Below, piece by piece: positions 7,231 to 17,100 of a DNA stretch of 64,000 nt (position 1 is its first letter; every line of letters starts with the position of its first letter). The notes beneath the pieces are model-generated. The model saw only the letters and a program-made list of their open reading frames with translations. It was not told the origin of the DNA and searched no databases. This DNA is from an uncultured Eubacteriales bacterium. GTDB taxonomy: Bacteria > Bacillota > Clostridia > Oscillospirales > Oscillospiraceae. The DNA lies in contig URPA01000005.1 of the NCBI GenBank assembly GCA_900549545.1, positions 1-64,000 on the forward strand, in the 5' to 3' direction. Both the position numbers and the translations under genes were made by a program.

Positions 7231-10200
7231 TTACGCTCCGCCTATCATATTTGTATACAGCGGAGTCTTCAGTTTATAGCAGTCATTGTCCTTGATATAA
7301 TATCCGTCGCCCAGCTCGATCTGTTTTTTGAACTGCTTTGTCAGAGAATACGACAGGTCGAATATTTTGAGATTTGTCAAATCGTCAAAGAACAACAGAT
7401 TTTTCTTGTCCTTGATGCCCTTCAAAATGTCGTTAGCGCTGTAAGAGATGCTTGCATTTTCCAAGCCGGAAACAATGATCCCTGCCTTCATATTTTTGTA
7501 TTTGCTTGTGATGTTTTTGTAGGCATTGAGCGCATCGCGATCATTGCAGATAGCATCCGCAGCATCCGGATTGTCAATTATGTACAGCAGCAGTGGCGCG
7601 TCTGTCAAAATATCCTCCTCGCCGCGAAGCAGCGCTTCATACCTTGCTTCCAGCTTTTTCTCAATCTCCATAATCTGCGCCGGTGCGTCGGTCTCCAGTA
7701 TGCTGTATGACGCGGTATATTCCGCCTCCTTGAAGCAGGAGAGCTTTTTGCTTATCCCGTCGGATACATACAGCCGCAGGCCGCCGGGATTGCGCATTTG
7801 GAGCAGATTGACCGCGTATCTGAGCCAGTTGTGCTTTCCACTCTTTTCCCTGCCGGAGATGCCGAGGACGCCAAGCGCCGTAAAGTCGATAACCAACGGG
7901 CTGACTGTCGAGTAATCCAAGCCCGCAATTAACGTGTAGTCCTTGCTCATATAGGAGCTAAGCTCCTCACTAACATAGGAGCTTGTGAGCGAGGCCGGAA
8001 TAACAGGTATCCTCCGGGCGCAGCGGCCCTCGTACTTCCTATTTGTCTCGGAGACATAATTGCGCATTTTGTTGACACGTTCTATCTCCTTCTCTCCCGG
8101 GAAGGCGATATACGCCTGACAATCCAGCTTTCTTTTCTCGACCACGACAAGGCATCTGCCCGGGATGTTATCCACCCGCTCACGGCAATGGTCAAACAAT
8201 GAACCATATTCACTGGAGTCATTGCAGAACATCGCGATGCGCGTTGAGAAGTTTGAGAGATACCGGTAGCTTATCCCCTGAGTCTGGGCATTGGCCACAA
8301 CGATGGACAGGCCGACAGAAATTCCCTCACGGCAAAGGTTTATCAGCTCACTATCGTCATCCTTGAAGTACAGCTCCCTGAGCGCGGTGATGTTGTCGAT
8401 CATCAGGACAAGCTGAGGTATATCCGTCCCTCCGGCCTCCCTGTACGCCGCGAAGGAGCTGACACCGACAGACATCAGCTTCGCCTTGCGCTGCTGAATC
8501 TCGTTATTGAGCAGCTTGAAAAGGTTTTTGAGCTTTTCATCGTCGGAGCTGCACACCACGCCGCCCACATGATTGAGCTTTTCAAAATTTTTGAGCGTCA
8601 TGGAGGCAAAGTCGATAATATAAATCGAAACCTCTTCGGGTGAATAGTACGTGCTCAGGTATCTGATCATGCTTTGCAGGATATTGGTTTTTCCGCTTTG
8701 CGCTGAGCCGATGATCATAACATTGGAGCTGGATATATCTATGCTGTATACTCCCTGGTACTGATTGTCCGGGTCATCATAAACGCCGATGGGAATGTCG
8801 ATGCTCTTCTGCTGGCTGTGCGGCAGCTCGGGCGGGAAATCGATCACGTGCGCGAGTGAGGGCAGGCAGATATCCGGCAGCTTCCTGACCCCGCTGCTCT
8901 CGCAGTAGCCGTGGATATAATCGACTATCGCGTCAAGCTGCGTGGTGTTCGCTTCGTCGGATTTATTCTTTTTCTGGACATAAACCGGCGTCCGGCGGCC
9001 TGAATCGTTGAGGCTGTATATCGTAAACTCTCTTACATTGCCCTCCTCGGCCTTCTCCGATGCCCCGCTGTACGCCGACTGGAACAGCTCAAAAATCTCA
9101 TTGTTTCCGACCTGGAGATAGGCGCGGCCCGGCTCTTTTATTTCCGCCGCAAGCGGAGACTTGAGGACCTCGTTGCTGTCCTCCTGATTCTGGACCTTGA
9201 GGCAGAGCTTAAAGCGCGAGTTACTCCAAATCTGCTCGTTGACCTGGCCGGAGGGCTTCTGTGTGGCAAGAATAAGGTGAACGCCCAGACTTCGGCCGAT
9301 GCGGGCCGCCGAGATCAGTTCCTTCATGAACTCCGGCTGCTCGGCCTTGAGCTCTGCAAACTCGTCCACAATGATGATCAGATGTGAAAGGGGTTCGCTT
9401 ACCTCTCCCGCCTTGAATTTACGGATATATTTGTCAATATGGTTTACGTCGGCCTCGGCAAAATATCTCTGCCGCCGCTGAAGCTCCGCCTTTATTGAGC
9501 GCAGGGAGCGGTCGATCTCCTTCCCGTCAATGTTCGTTATCGCACCCACAAGATGGGGCAGGTTTCTGAACTGATTGACCATGCCGCCGCCCTTGAAGTC
9601 GATGATGACAAAGCCCACCTCATACGGGTGATACAATATTGCCATCGAGAGAATATAGGTCTGGAGAATTTCGGACTTACCGGAGCCTGTTGTACCGGCC
9701 ACAAGACCGTGCGGCCCGTGGGCCTTGTCGTGCAGGTCAAGGCTTACAATGCCGGACTTGGACACGCCTATCGGCGCGGCCATTGACTTGACGATCTGGG
9801 ATTTCTCCCAGTTGCCGGCGAGGTCTATATCGTCCACGGCCAGAATGTTGAGCAGCTGGAACATGGAGATGTTCTTGGTCAGCGTGCTCTCAAGGGATAT
9901 CTCCTCCGTGTATACCGGCGCGAGCAGCCGCACGACATGGCTGGCCGCCTTGCTGCTGATATGCGGATAGCGGAAGTCCACATCCGCGTCCTTGCCGCTT
10001 GTGTCAACAAGGGTTCCGTTCTCCCGGTCGCGCAGCATAATAAGGTTGGAGCAGCCCATTGGGATGTCGGACGTTTTCTCGCCGAAGAAGATGAATGTAA
10101 CGCCAAGGTCCTTTGCGTTGCCGACGAATTTCGAGATTGGGTGCTTCTGGAAGCCGCAGTCATCGTAAAGGAACACAATGATATGCTCATCCCAGGCCTT

Positions 10201-11760
10201 TCTCTGCTCGCGCTGGCTCAGGACTTTGTATATATACTCAAAAATGAGGTTCTTGCTCTCGTCATCGCACACAAGCAGGCGGCTCTTCGTATCGTCGCAG
10301 TAGACATGCGGGAGCATCCTGAGCCAATGTATACGCTGCTGATGCTCCTCCGAGGCGGCGAAGACGAATTTTATATCGGTGTAATACTGCCTGGCGGCGA
10401 GGTCTATAACGATGTTTTTAAGCATGCAGAAGCGGTCTTCCTCGCTGCCCACCACGCCTATCGCGCCCGCGTCCTTGAGGTGGCACACCACCGGCGCGTC
10501 GTGAATATACTTATATTCCTCGCACAGCTGCTCAGGATAGAGCTGGAGCTCGTCCTCGATTTCGAGGCGCTCCTTCTCCTTGTAATTTATCTTTCGCTTC
10601 GCCTCGACCGCTCCGTTGCCCACGCGGATATCGAGAAAATCCTCATCGGTTTTTTCGCGTTCAAAAAGTCTGTAAGAGAAGGCATCAAGCATTTTCTGCT
10701 CCGCGTCCTGAGAGATGTAAATATCCTCCCGCAGGCGCAGCTCCTCATCGCGCAGCTGCTCTATCTCAGCGCGCTTGTTGGCAATGTATGCGTTATATTT
10801 TTCAATCCGCTCCGCGCTCTTCTCGCGGTACTCCTTTTTACCCTCGCGAAAGCCCAGGATGCTGGTCAGAATGGCCATGCCGCCGGAAATTCCGGAGAAG
10901 ATTATCATAGTCGTGCCGCCGAGCGCCGCCATGACACCCGCGGCTATCAGCATGCCCATTGACGGCAGCAGACGCATGAGCAGGTTGTTTTTCGGCTTTT
11001 CGGGCTTGGGGGGCGGCTCGAGAATTTCAATGGATTCGTCGCTCAAAACCGCTTTTACGCGCGTGGAGCGCTTGAAAAGCGGGTAATTGTTGCGTGTGGG
11101 GATATCACTGTATTGCAGGCCGTTGATGCGCATATCGTCGCGAATCTGCATCCAGAGTCTGCCGTTGTTATAGCAGAAGAAGAAATCCGCCAGAGTAAAA
11201 AAGTCCCCGTCTTTTATTGTTTCAAGATTACCCGCCTTGCGCCCGTTGTGGTGGACGCCATAGGAGGCATGCAGGATCTGGAGCATCACCTTCCCATTCT
11301 GGCGCACCAGCTTTATCGCCTCATTGCGGGTATAAAGGCTGTTGATGGAAATATTGGAAGAGGCGGAGCAGCCTATCGTCACCTGGTTTGCGTTGGAGAT
11401 ATCAACCACGCGATCATAGGCAACGCTGCCGTTATCGAAATCAATAATAAATTCGACAAAGAACACGCTGTTCCCGGAGTCGTTATAGCGCACCTCGAGG
11501 ATATCCCCGTGGTTGAGCTGCTTTGTCATGAGCTTGCGCACGTCGCCCTCTGTCAGGTAGAGATTATCTGCGCAGATTATCGACCACTCATCCTCGTTTT
11601 TTGTAAAAAGCAGTTCAATATCGCCGAAGAACAGGCTCTTTCTCAGTCGAACATCACAGTTGACGCCCGTGCCGACCTTTACCTGTCTGGTGGCCGGGGT
11701 CAGCTCTATCTCTTTATACAGATTGCGATTGGAGATTATAATTTTGTACCTGTAATCCAT
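7231..11760 (-). CDS. essC: Type VII secretion ATPase EssC (YukBA)
   Basis: 1509 residues from ATG at 11760 (MDYRYKIII), which has GAGTGAGG in front; the frame also opens nine codons earlier at TTG, which overlaps yukD and is less likely. The N-terminus has two FHA-like domains (about 1-210), then two membrane helices (about 258-305), then three FtsK/SpoIIIE-type ATPase domains. Walker A is intact in the first (GTTGSGKS, about 690) with Walker B IIIVDEF, and in the second (GSAQSGKT, about 1020), whose Walker B reads LMIDN. The third is degenerate (GREKSGKH, about 1305). This is the motor of the membrane complex and recognises WXG100/LXG substrates. Length and domain order match EssC of Firmicutes. 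Confidence 0.96.
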   Translation of the reverse strand: MDYRYKIIISNRNLYKEIELTPATRQVKVGTGVNCDVRLRKSLFFGDIELLFTKNEDEWSIICADNLYLTEGDVRKLMTKQLNHGDILEVRYNDSGNSVFFVEFIIDFDNGSVAYDRVVDISNANQVTIGCSASSNISINSLYTRNEAIKLVRQNGKVMLQILHASYGVHHNGRKAGNLETIKDGDFFTLADFFFCYNNGRLWMQIRDDMRINGLQYSDIPTRNNYPLFKRSTRVKAVLSDESIEILEPPPKPEKPKNNLLMRLLPSMGMLIAAGVMAALGGTTMIIFSGISGGMAILTSILGFREGKKEYREKSAERIEKYNAYIANKRAEIEQLRDEELRLREDIYISQDAEQKMLDAFSYRLFEREKTDEDFLDIRVGNGAVEAKRKINYKEKERLEIEDELQLYPEQLCEEYKYIHDAPVVCHLKDAGAIGVVGSEEDRFCMLKNIVIDLAARQYYTDIKFVFAASEEHQQRIHWLRMLPHVYCDDTKSRLLVCDDESKNLIFEYIYKVLSQREQRKAWDEHIIVFLYDDCGFQKHPISKFVGNAKDLGVTFIFFGEKTSDIPMGCSNLIMLRDRENGTLVDTSGKDADVDFRYPHISSKAASHVVRLLAPVYTEEISLESTLTKNISMFQLLNILAVDDIDLAGNWEKSQIVKSMAAPIGVSKSGIVSLDLHDKAHGPHGLVAGTTGSGKSEILQTYILSMAILYHPYEVGFVIIDFKGGGMVNQFRNLPHLVGAITNIDGKEIDRSLRSIKAELQRRQRYFAEADVNHIDKYIRKFKAGEVSEPLSHLIIIVDEFAELKAEQPEFMKELISAARIGRSLGVHLILATQKPSGQVNEQIWSNSRFKLCLKVQNQEDSNEVLKSPLAAEIKEPGRAYLQVGNNEIFELFQSAYSGASEKAEEGNVREFTIYSLNDSGRRTPVYVQKKNKSDEANTTQLDAIVDYIHGYCESSGVRKLPDICLPSLAHVIDFPPELPHSQQKSIDIPIGVYDDPDNQYQGVYSIDISSSNVMIIGSAQSGKTNILQSMIRYLSTYYSPEEVSIYIIDFASMTLKNFEKLNHVGGVVCSSDDEKLKNLFKLLNNEIQQRKAKLMSVGVSSFAAYREAGGTDIPQLVLMIDNITALRELYFKDDDSELINLCREGISVGLSIVVANAQTQGISYRYLSNFSTRIAMFCNDSSEYGSLFDHCRERVDNIPGRCLVVVEKRKLDCQAYIAFPGEKEIERVNKMRNYVSETNRKYEGRCARRIPVIPASLTSSYVSEELSSYMSKDYTLIAGLDYSTVSPLVIDFTALGVLGISGREKSGKHNWLRYAVNLLQMRNPGGLRLYVSDGISKKLSCFKEAEYTASYSILETDAPAQIMEIEKKLEARYEALLRGEEDILTDAPLLLYIIDNPDAADAICNDRDALNAYKNITSKYKNMKAGIIVSGLENASISYSANDILKGIKDKKNLLFFDDLTNLKIFDLSYSLTKQFKKQIELGDGYYIKDNDCYKLKTPLYTNMIGGA

Positions 11761-11770
11761 GTACTTTTCC

Positions 11771-12025
11771 TCACTCTGTATAGCCAATGATGGTGTTGTT
11801 CCTGACCCCGAACTCCGCGAGGGTCTTGTTGCCGCGCAGAAGGGCGATGGGCCTTATCGCCTTCAGATAGCAGTTTTTTATATCAGAGGTGTCAATCTGG
11901 AGGTCATAGGCCGTGTTAAGCGCGTTTACAAGCTCGTTGGCGGTTATATCGAGAGGGACCTCAAGGTCCACCGAAAAGCCTCTTTTCGGTATTTTGAAAA
12001 CAATAATCGCTACATTCCTGTCCAT
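11771..12025 (-). CDS. yukD: YukD/EsaB ubiquitin-like protein
   Basis: 84 residues, ATG at 12025 with AGGAG. It has the beta-grasp pattern of YukD/EsaB: two strands at the start, TANELVNALNTAY helix, and the C-terminal TLAEFGVRNNTIIGY strand. It lies 10 bases upstream of essC, as in type VIIb loci. EsaB is a small cytoplasmic component needed for, or regulating, secretion; it is not attached to targets like ubiquitin (no terminal Gly-Gly). Confidence 0.9.
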   Translation of the reverse strand: MDRNVAIIVFKIPKRGFSVDLEVPLDITANELVNALNTAYDLQIDTSDIKNCYLKAIRPIALLRGNKTLAEFGVRNNTIIGYTE

Positions 12026-12037
12026 AATTTTCTCCTG

Positions 12038-13090
12038 TCAGATTATCAGGAAGGCTGCCTTCTGGATCCCGTTTTCCGTTGAGATCTCCTCGCATTTCCT
12101 GAAATCACCGTCTGAAAAATGGTTTATATATTCATTGACCGAGAAGCGCAGAGTGCCCTCGTTGTCAAGCAGCGCGTTATGCGCGGAATCGTCAAATTTG
12201 TTGCAGAGGAAGAGAAATTTGTCTCCATTGACACCGTTTATGTTGTTGACCAGGGTGTTGGTGGCAAAAACCGAGAACGGGGTCTGGTTGAGCACCACAA
12301 GCACCTGATCGGCCGCGTTGAGAATGGAGGCCTTATCCTCATCAAAGGCCGTGTCGCAGTCAACAATGACATAGTCGTATTTATTTGACTGCCGGGCGGA
12401 GGTGGCTATTTTTTCAAACACGGAGAATGACAGGCCAAGGGACATCAGCGCCGCCTTGAACGGCGGCAGGTAGTCAAAGCCCTCCTGCCTTATCTCGTTT
12501 TTCACCTCGTTGTAGGCGTTATCCGTGTGTTTGTTGAGCCGGGCGTAGACCTCCGTCGATGAAATGGGTGAGGCATCGTGCATATAATGCTGGAAGGTCT
12601 GCAAGCAGGCGGCGTTAATATAGAGAACTCTCTTATAATTCTTTTGCAGGCAGGCCGAGATGCCGATGGCGATGGTGGTTTTGCCCACGCCGCCGCTGGC
12701 GGAGCAGACCACAACAAGCTGCGGGTCTTTTTTGGTTGTCGGCGTGACATAGAGCTGGCTCTCGCCGACGATTTTGTTGAAAACATCGTTAACGCTGGTG
12801 TATTTATAGAGCTTATAAATGTTCAGCGCCTCGGTGTTTCCGCTCGTGTCCTGCTCGGTCATAACGAAGATGTTGCTTATGCTGTGGCGAAGAATGGACT
12901 CGCTGTAAAGCTCGTCAGAGACGATGAGTATCTCCGCGCTCTGGGGTGTGCTGAACACCTGCTCAAAGTAAGCCCGGTCCGTGATAATCTCAACGTCGAT
13001 TACTTCAAAATACTCCTGTGCAAACTTGAATTGCAGCGTCAGCGTGTATTCAAGGTCCGTATCAGCTATAATTATCCTTGGCTTTTTCAC
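12038..13090 (-). CDS. CpaE/MinD-like P-loop ATPase
   Basis: 350 residues, GTG start at 13090 behind AGGAGAG. Residues 1-110 look like a receiver-type fold (IIIADTD at the start, ILIVSDELYS in the middle) and are followed by a SIMIBI ATPase with deviant Walker A SASGGVGKTT (about 131-140) and Walker B YDYVIVDCD. This is the architecture of CpaE/TadZ pilus-localisation ATPases. It overlaps nothing but is closely packed between yukD and an FHA gene, so it probably positions or regulates the secretion machine. That role is inferred from context. Confidence 0.85.
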   Translation of the reverse strand: MKKPRIIIADTDLEYTLTLQFKFAQEYFEVIDVEIITDRAYFEQVFSTPQSAEILIVSDELYSESILRHSISNIFVMTEQDTSGNTEALNIYKLYKYTSVNDVFNKIVGESQLYVTPTTKKDPQLVVVCSASGGVGKTTIAIGISACLQKNYKRVLYINAACLQTFQHYMHDASPISSTEVYARLNKHTDNAYNEVKNEIRQEGFDYLPPFKAALMSLGLSFSVFEKIATSARQSNKYDYVIVDCDTAFDEDKASILNAADQVLVVLNQTPFSVFATNTLVNNINGVNGDKFLFLCNKFDDSAHNALLDNEGTLRFSVNEYINHFSDGDFRKCEEISTENGIQKAAFLII

Positions 13091-13102
13091 TTTTCTCTCC
13101 TG

Positions 13103-14005
13103 TCAATCGGTCTCTATCCGAAAATCTGAGTTGGCAAGCCGCAGAACGCTGCCGTTATGCAGAGGATACGCTTTGCTGGGGGAAAGCATTTTTTTGTCAA
13201 GATAGCTGTGGTTTGTGCTGTTAAGATCCGTGACGAAATACTGGCTTCCGATGCGGTTTATGCGGCAGTGGACGCGGCCAACATACTTGTTGAAGCTGAT
13301 GACCCCGTCGACCTTGGCGGCATCCTTGCCGATGAGAAAATCGTCCTTATCCACATTGATGGTGGCCTTGTTCGAGCCCAGCGCCACAAGGCGCAGGGCG
13401 CTTTTTTTCTTTGTCTCCGTCTCCTTTTTGGTCGCCGGGATGGCCGTGCCGCCCAATTTTTTGTACAGCATGTCCAGCGTCAGCAGGGAGTTTTGCACAT
13501 CGGCCATGAACTGCACGCTTTTTCCCCCTGCGATGTTGGGATAAGCCCTGATATTGTCGCAAATCATGTTGCGCAGGTCATGCTCGAACTCGACATGCTC
13601 CTTATAAAGCCGGTTGTTGAGCGGAACATACGCGAAATACGCCTTATGCGTTGTGTTGTCAACATAGATTTTGTCCGGCCTGACCACGATGTTGCAGCAC
13701 GACAAAAACCCGTTATTTTTGACGGTAATGGCGTTTTTCAGCATGTTGGAAACGATTTGCAGATATGTGTTCCCGTTGAGCGAGGAGAGCAGATACTCAA
13801 GGGTGTACCGGCCCTCAGTTATGTAATAGAACTGTGGCTTGCCGTTAAACTGCATCCTCATGCACCTTATAAAGCAGTCAGTTGACTGCGTCTGCATGAC
13901 CTTGTATTCCGTTGGCGAAAAGCCGCCGTTTTCAGACAGGACAAAAGCAAAGTTTGAGCCGCAGGTTATCTCTTCTATGTCTTTTCTGTTGGCAAGTCTG
14001 TCCAT
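13103..14005 (-). CDS. DUF6382-like plus FHA-domain protein
   Basis: 300 residues, no transmembrane helix. The first 170 residues form a domain with NIVVRPDKIYVDNTTHKAYF, matching the N-terminal (DUF6382-like) domain of the 419-residue FHA protein at 21869-23128 (there NLVLDPNYVYINGATKQLWF). The C-terminal FHA domain (about 208-300) is divergent: FLIGKDAAKV replaces the usual G-R, VGRVHCRI has Gly where the phosphate-binding Ser normally sits, and NSTN replaces N-G-T. It may therefore bind partners without phosphate. The N-terminal fold recalls the pseudokinase logic of EssB/YukC, but this is only an analogy. Confidence 0.8.
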   Translation of the reverse strand: MDRLANRKDIEEITCGSNFAFVLSENGGFSPTEYKVMQTQSTDCFIRCMRMQFNGKPQFYYITEGRYTLEYLLSSLNGNTYLQIVSNMLKNAITVKNNGFLSCCNIVVRPDKIYVDNTTHKAYFAYVPLNNRLYKEHVEFEHDLRNMICDNIRAYPNIAGGKSVQFMADVQNSLLTLDMLYKKLGGTAIPATKKETETKKKSALRLVALGSNKATINVDKDDFLIGKDAAKVDGVISFNKYVGRVHCRINRIGSQYFVTDLNSTNHSYLDKKMLSPSKAYPLHNGSVLRLANSDFRIETD

Positions 14006-14056
14006 AACTTATCTTTCCTTGTACTGTGTTCCTATTTGATATGGAGCGTTTTCTCC

Positions 14057-14084
14057 CCGGGCAGGGGCTAATGCCCCTGCCCGG
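14057..14084. terminator. Strong GC hairpin between surface-protein and FHA genes
   Basis: A 12-bp perfect stem, CCGGGCAGGGGC with loop TAAT, lies in the 114-bp gap after the 1343-codon gene. A short T-run follows only on the plus strand. In the minus-strand operon it may act as partial terminator or mRNA processing site separating the kinase half from the secretion half. Confidence 0.55.
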
Positions 14085-14119
14085 TTTTCACTTAAAATCT
14101 GCCGTGGCGCGGCGAGGCC

Positions 14120-17100
14120 TTACTCCTCTTCCCCGCCGGTCTTTTTCTTCTTTGCGATGAGAATCACAACCAGCGCGATAAGTGCCGCGCCGCCGATGAC
14201 GGTGCCCCAGAACAGGCCGGGCTGAGCGTACCAGCGCACGAAGAAGTTAGTGGATACCGTTATATCCGGCACGAACTCAAACTCAGGTGCGAAGGGCTCG
14301 ATATCATCGTCGGTATTGGTTATATTTCCGGCCAGGTCCTCAATCTCAAAGCGGATGTGCTGTCTGCTGCTCAGCTCACCGAGGACTATCTTGCCGCTGA
14401 AGGCGCTTGCGTCCTCGAAGTCGGTCTGAGAGAAGACCTCTTTCCCGTCAACATAGACCTTGACGGAGGCAAGACCGATAGCGTCGTACACATCAAAGTC
14501 GATGCTGTGCTCGTTCTCGTTGTAGGTCGGCTTCTCCATGCCGAGCACGCTCTCAATCATGGGCTTGGTGCCGTCCTTGAAGAAGGCAAGGCCCATGTCG
14601 GCGTAGCGCGCCGTGCCGGAGGTCTTTCCGCTCTCGCTGTCAGTGGAGCTGACCTCCACCTTGTAGTAGCCGTCATCCGCGAAGCTCGTTGCGGCAATGA
14701 CATAGGTGTACTTGTACCAGCCGCCCGCTCTGTGCTCCTCCTGCACCTTTACATCGGCGCTGCTGACGGGCTTGCCGTTGATGCTGATTTTGACGTTGTC
14801 CTCAAGAGGAGTCTTGAGCTTGTTGACGCTGTACTCGCTGATGACGATGTCGTTATCGACGGCCTTGACGTGGCTGCCGTTGATGTCGCTGACACCGGTG
14901 CCGAACTCATAGACGGAGCCGAAGCGGTTGACCGTGAAGGTGACGGTCTGGGCGGCGGCGGTGTTGTTGGCCTTGTCGCGGATGGTCGCCTCAACGGTGT
15001 AAACACCGTCCGCGGCCTGTCCGGCGGGAACAGCATAGGTGAAGGAGCGGTTGGCCTCGCTGACGGAGTAGACAGTCTCGGTGCCGTCCTTGGTGGCCTT
15101 TGTTATCTTCACGGTGATGGCGTCAAGGTTTGTGTCATCGCCGGTAACGTTGACGGCAATGTCCTTGTCCTTGTAGGCCTTGCCGTTGGCAACGCCGCCG
15201 ATGACAGGGGCGTGTATCGTGGTGTCAATGACAAGTCTGGGGCTGTTATAGGCCTCCATCTCATTTCCAGCCTTGTCAGAGCCGCTGACGCTGAGTCTGT
15301 GTTCCCCGTCGCCGGTGATAGTGACAGGGCTGGTGCTGACATTGGTGTCGGCGTTTGTCTTGAACGCTACGTCTCTGCCCGTGCCGTCAACTTTGGTTTC
15401 AATAAGTCCTGCGTCAAAATACTTCTCGGTGACATTGATGGTAGCATTAATTGCGCCGTTATAGTAATGCGTGTCACCCTCGACCCTCGCCGCACCGCCG
15501 AGATCGACCGCGACAGTGGGCTTCACAGTATCGCGGATGTAGGTAATGGAGTCTTCTTTTTCTCTGGTATTCTTGGCCGCGTCTGTGTGCTTCAGGCTGA
15601 ATTTGTATTCGCCATCTTTTGTAACCATGTAAGTACCGGTTCCGTCGCTGAGAGACACCTTATCAAAAGCTGCGTCTTTCCAGGGAGCAACCTCCATCTC
15701 AGTGCCGGGGTTAGCATCGCCTGCATTAAGGGCAAATCCAATATCTTCATTGAAATAGAAGGTATTTGCGTCTCCCGTATATTTGTTTTCAGGAGCTTCT
15801 TTAGGAAGTGCGATTGAAGGATCAGGTTTTTTCGTATCGATAACGATAGTCATACTTTCAGTTGTAGTATTGCCGGAGGGGTCAGTGCAAGTTGCGGTAA
15901 CGGTGTACTTGCCATCAAGTGACAAATCATAACTGACTTCTCTGCCAAATTTGCCTTCTTTTTTTGTATCCGCTACGGTGGCAATTGCTTCTGTCCCGCC
16001 ATCTTTAGTGACACTGATTTCCAAGGCTTTACCGCTGTTGCCTTCTTTGATCAAATCATAGTTGGCTTCATCCACGGTGGCGGTAACTGTAACTTTTTCT
16101 GCGCTATTAAAATAAGATTCGCCGAAATATGAAGTATTGCCGTTCGTAGCGTCAGGCTTGCTGCTTTCAATGGTGATTACGGGTGGGTCGTTATCAACAA
16201 GGAGATAATCATACACTTTTTTCTCGTCAAAGTTTCTCGTTGTATGATGTTCTCCTTCATTTCCAAGCATATCCACAGCCCAGAACTCGATCTGATAGAT
16301 TTGACCAGATTCAACAGAAAATTTGCTCTCTACCTTTTTTGCACCAATTTCTTCAGGTGCAATCAGATTTGAATCTGTAGCATCGCCAAGCGTTGACTCA
16401 AAAGTGATGGCATCCAACTCCGCCTTCCATGCCTTGTGTTCTTCATCGTAAGTCTGTTTTTCTTCATCCGTTGCGTTTTCAGGCAGGATAGGCTTCTCTT
16501 TCATTTTAGCTGCGATTGCGTTGTTGTATTTCTTCATTGAAGAGCTTCTTAAAAGAACATGGATTTCTTTAACGCCTGATGCTGCATCCTCGCTGCTGAT
16601 TGTAATCTCAGTTGTATTCGGTTTGGTCGAGCCAAAGCTGATATTATTCCAAATTGTCTCCCATACGCTGATTTCGCTCTGGTCGATTGTAGTCACCGGG
16701 CCGTTGCAGTCAGCATTGACAGGCAGCGCGCATTTGGAGATTATGCCGGTATCAGTCTCCTTAACAAACACCTGCACACCTTCGCCATCGGGCAGTTCGA
16801 TAGAATTATTGAACTCACCCCCGAGCGTTCCGGATACGGTCAAGCCGGTACAATTCAATACAGGCTTTACGTCCCCATCCTTTACATACCAACCGTCATC
16901 GGTCAGCTTGCCACCGTCAATGCTATAATCGCCCTCTTCAAGCGTCTTTGTGCCATATTTCACGGTGACAGTTACCTTCACAAAATCTGCGGGAGACGGT
17001 GTCCAAAGCGCACCAGACGCCGCCTTTTTTATGGTAAGGTCGAAAGTGAATCCCTCATCACCGATCAATTCTGCAAGATTATCCAAGTTTGCCTTGTTTA

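Noticed and set aside
9937..10962. Long plus-strand open frame opposite essC (341 codons)
   Set aside because: It lies entirely antisense to the EssC ATPase, has no ribosome site or recognisable domain, and arises from the codon bias of the real gene.
14357..15817. Long plus-strand open frame opposite the Ig-like surface protein (486 codons)
   Set aside because: Antisense to a gene with clear signal peptide, repeats and ribosome site; composition is that of a reverse-complement shadow.
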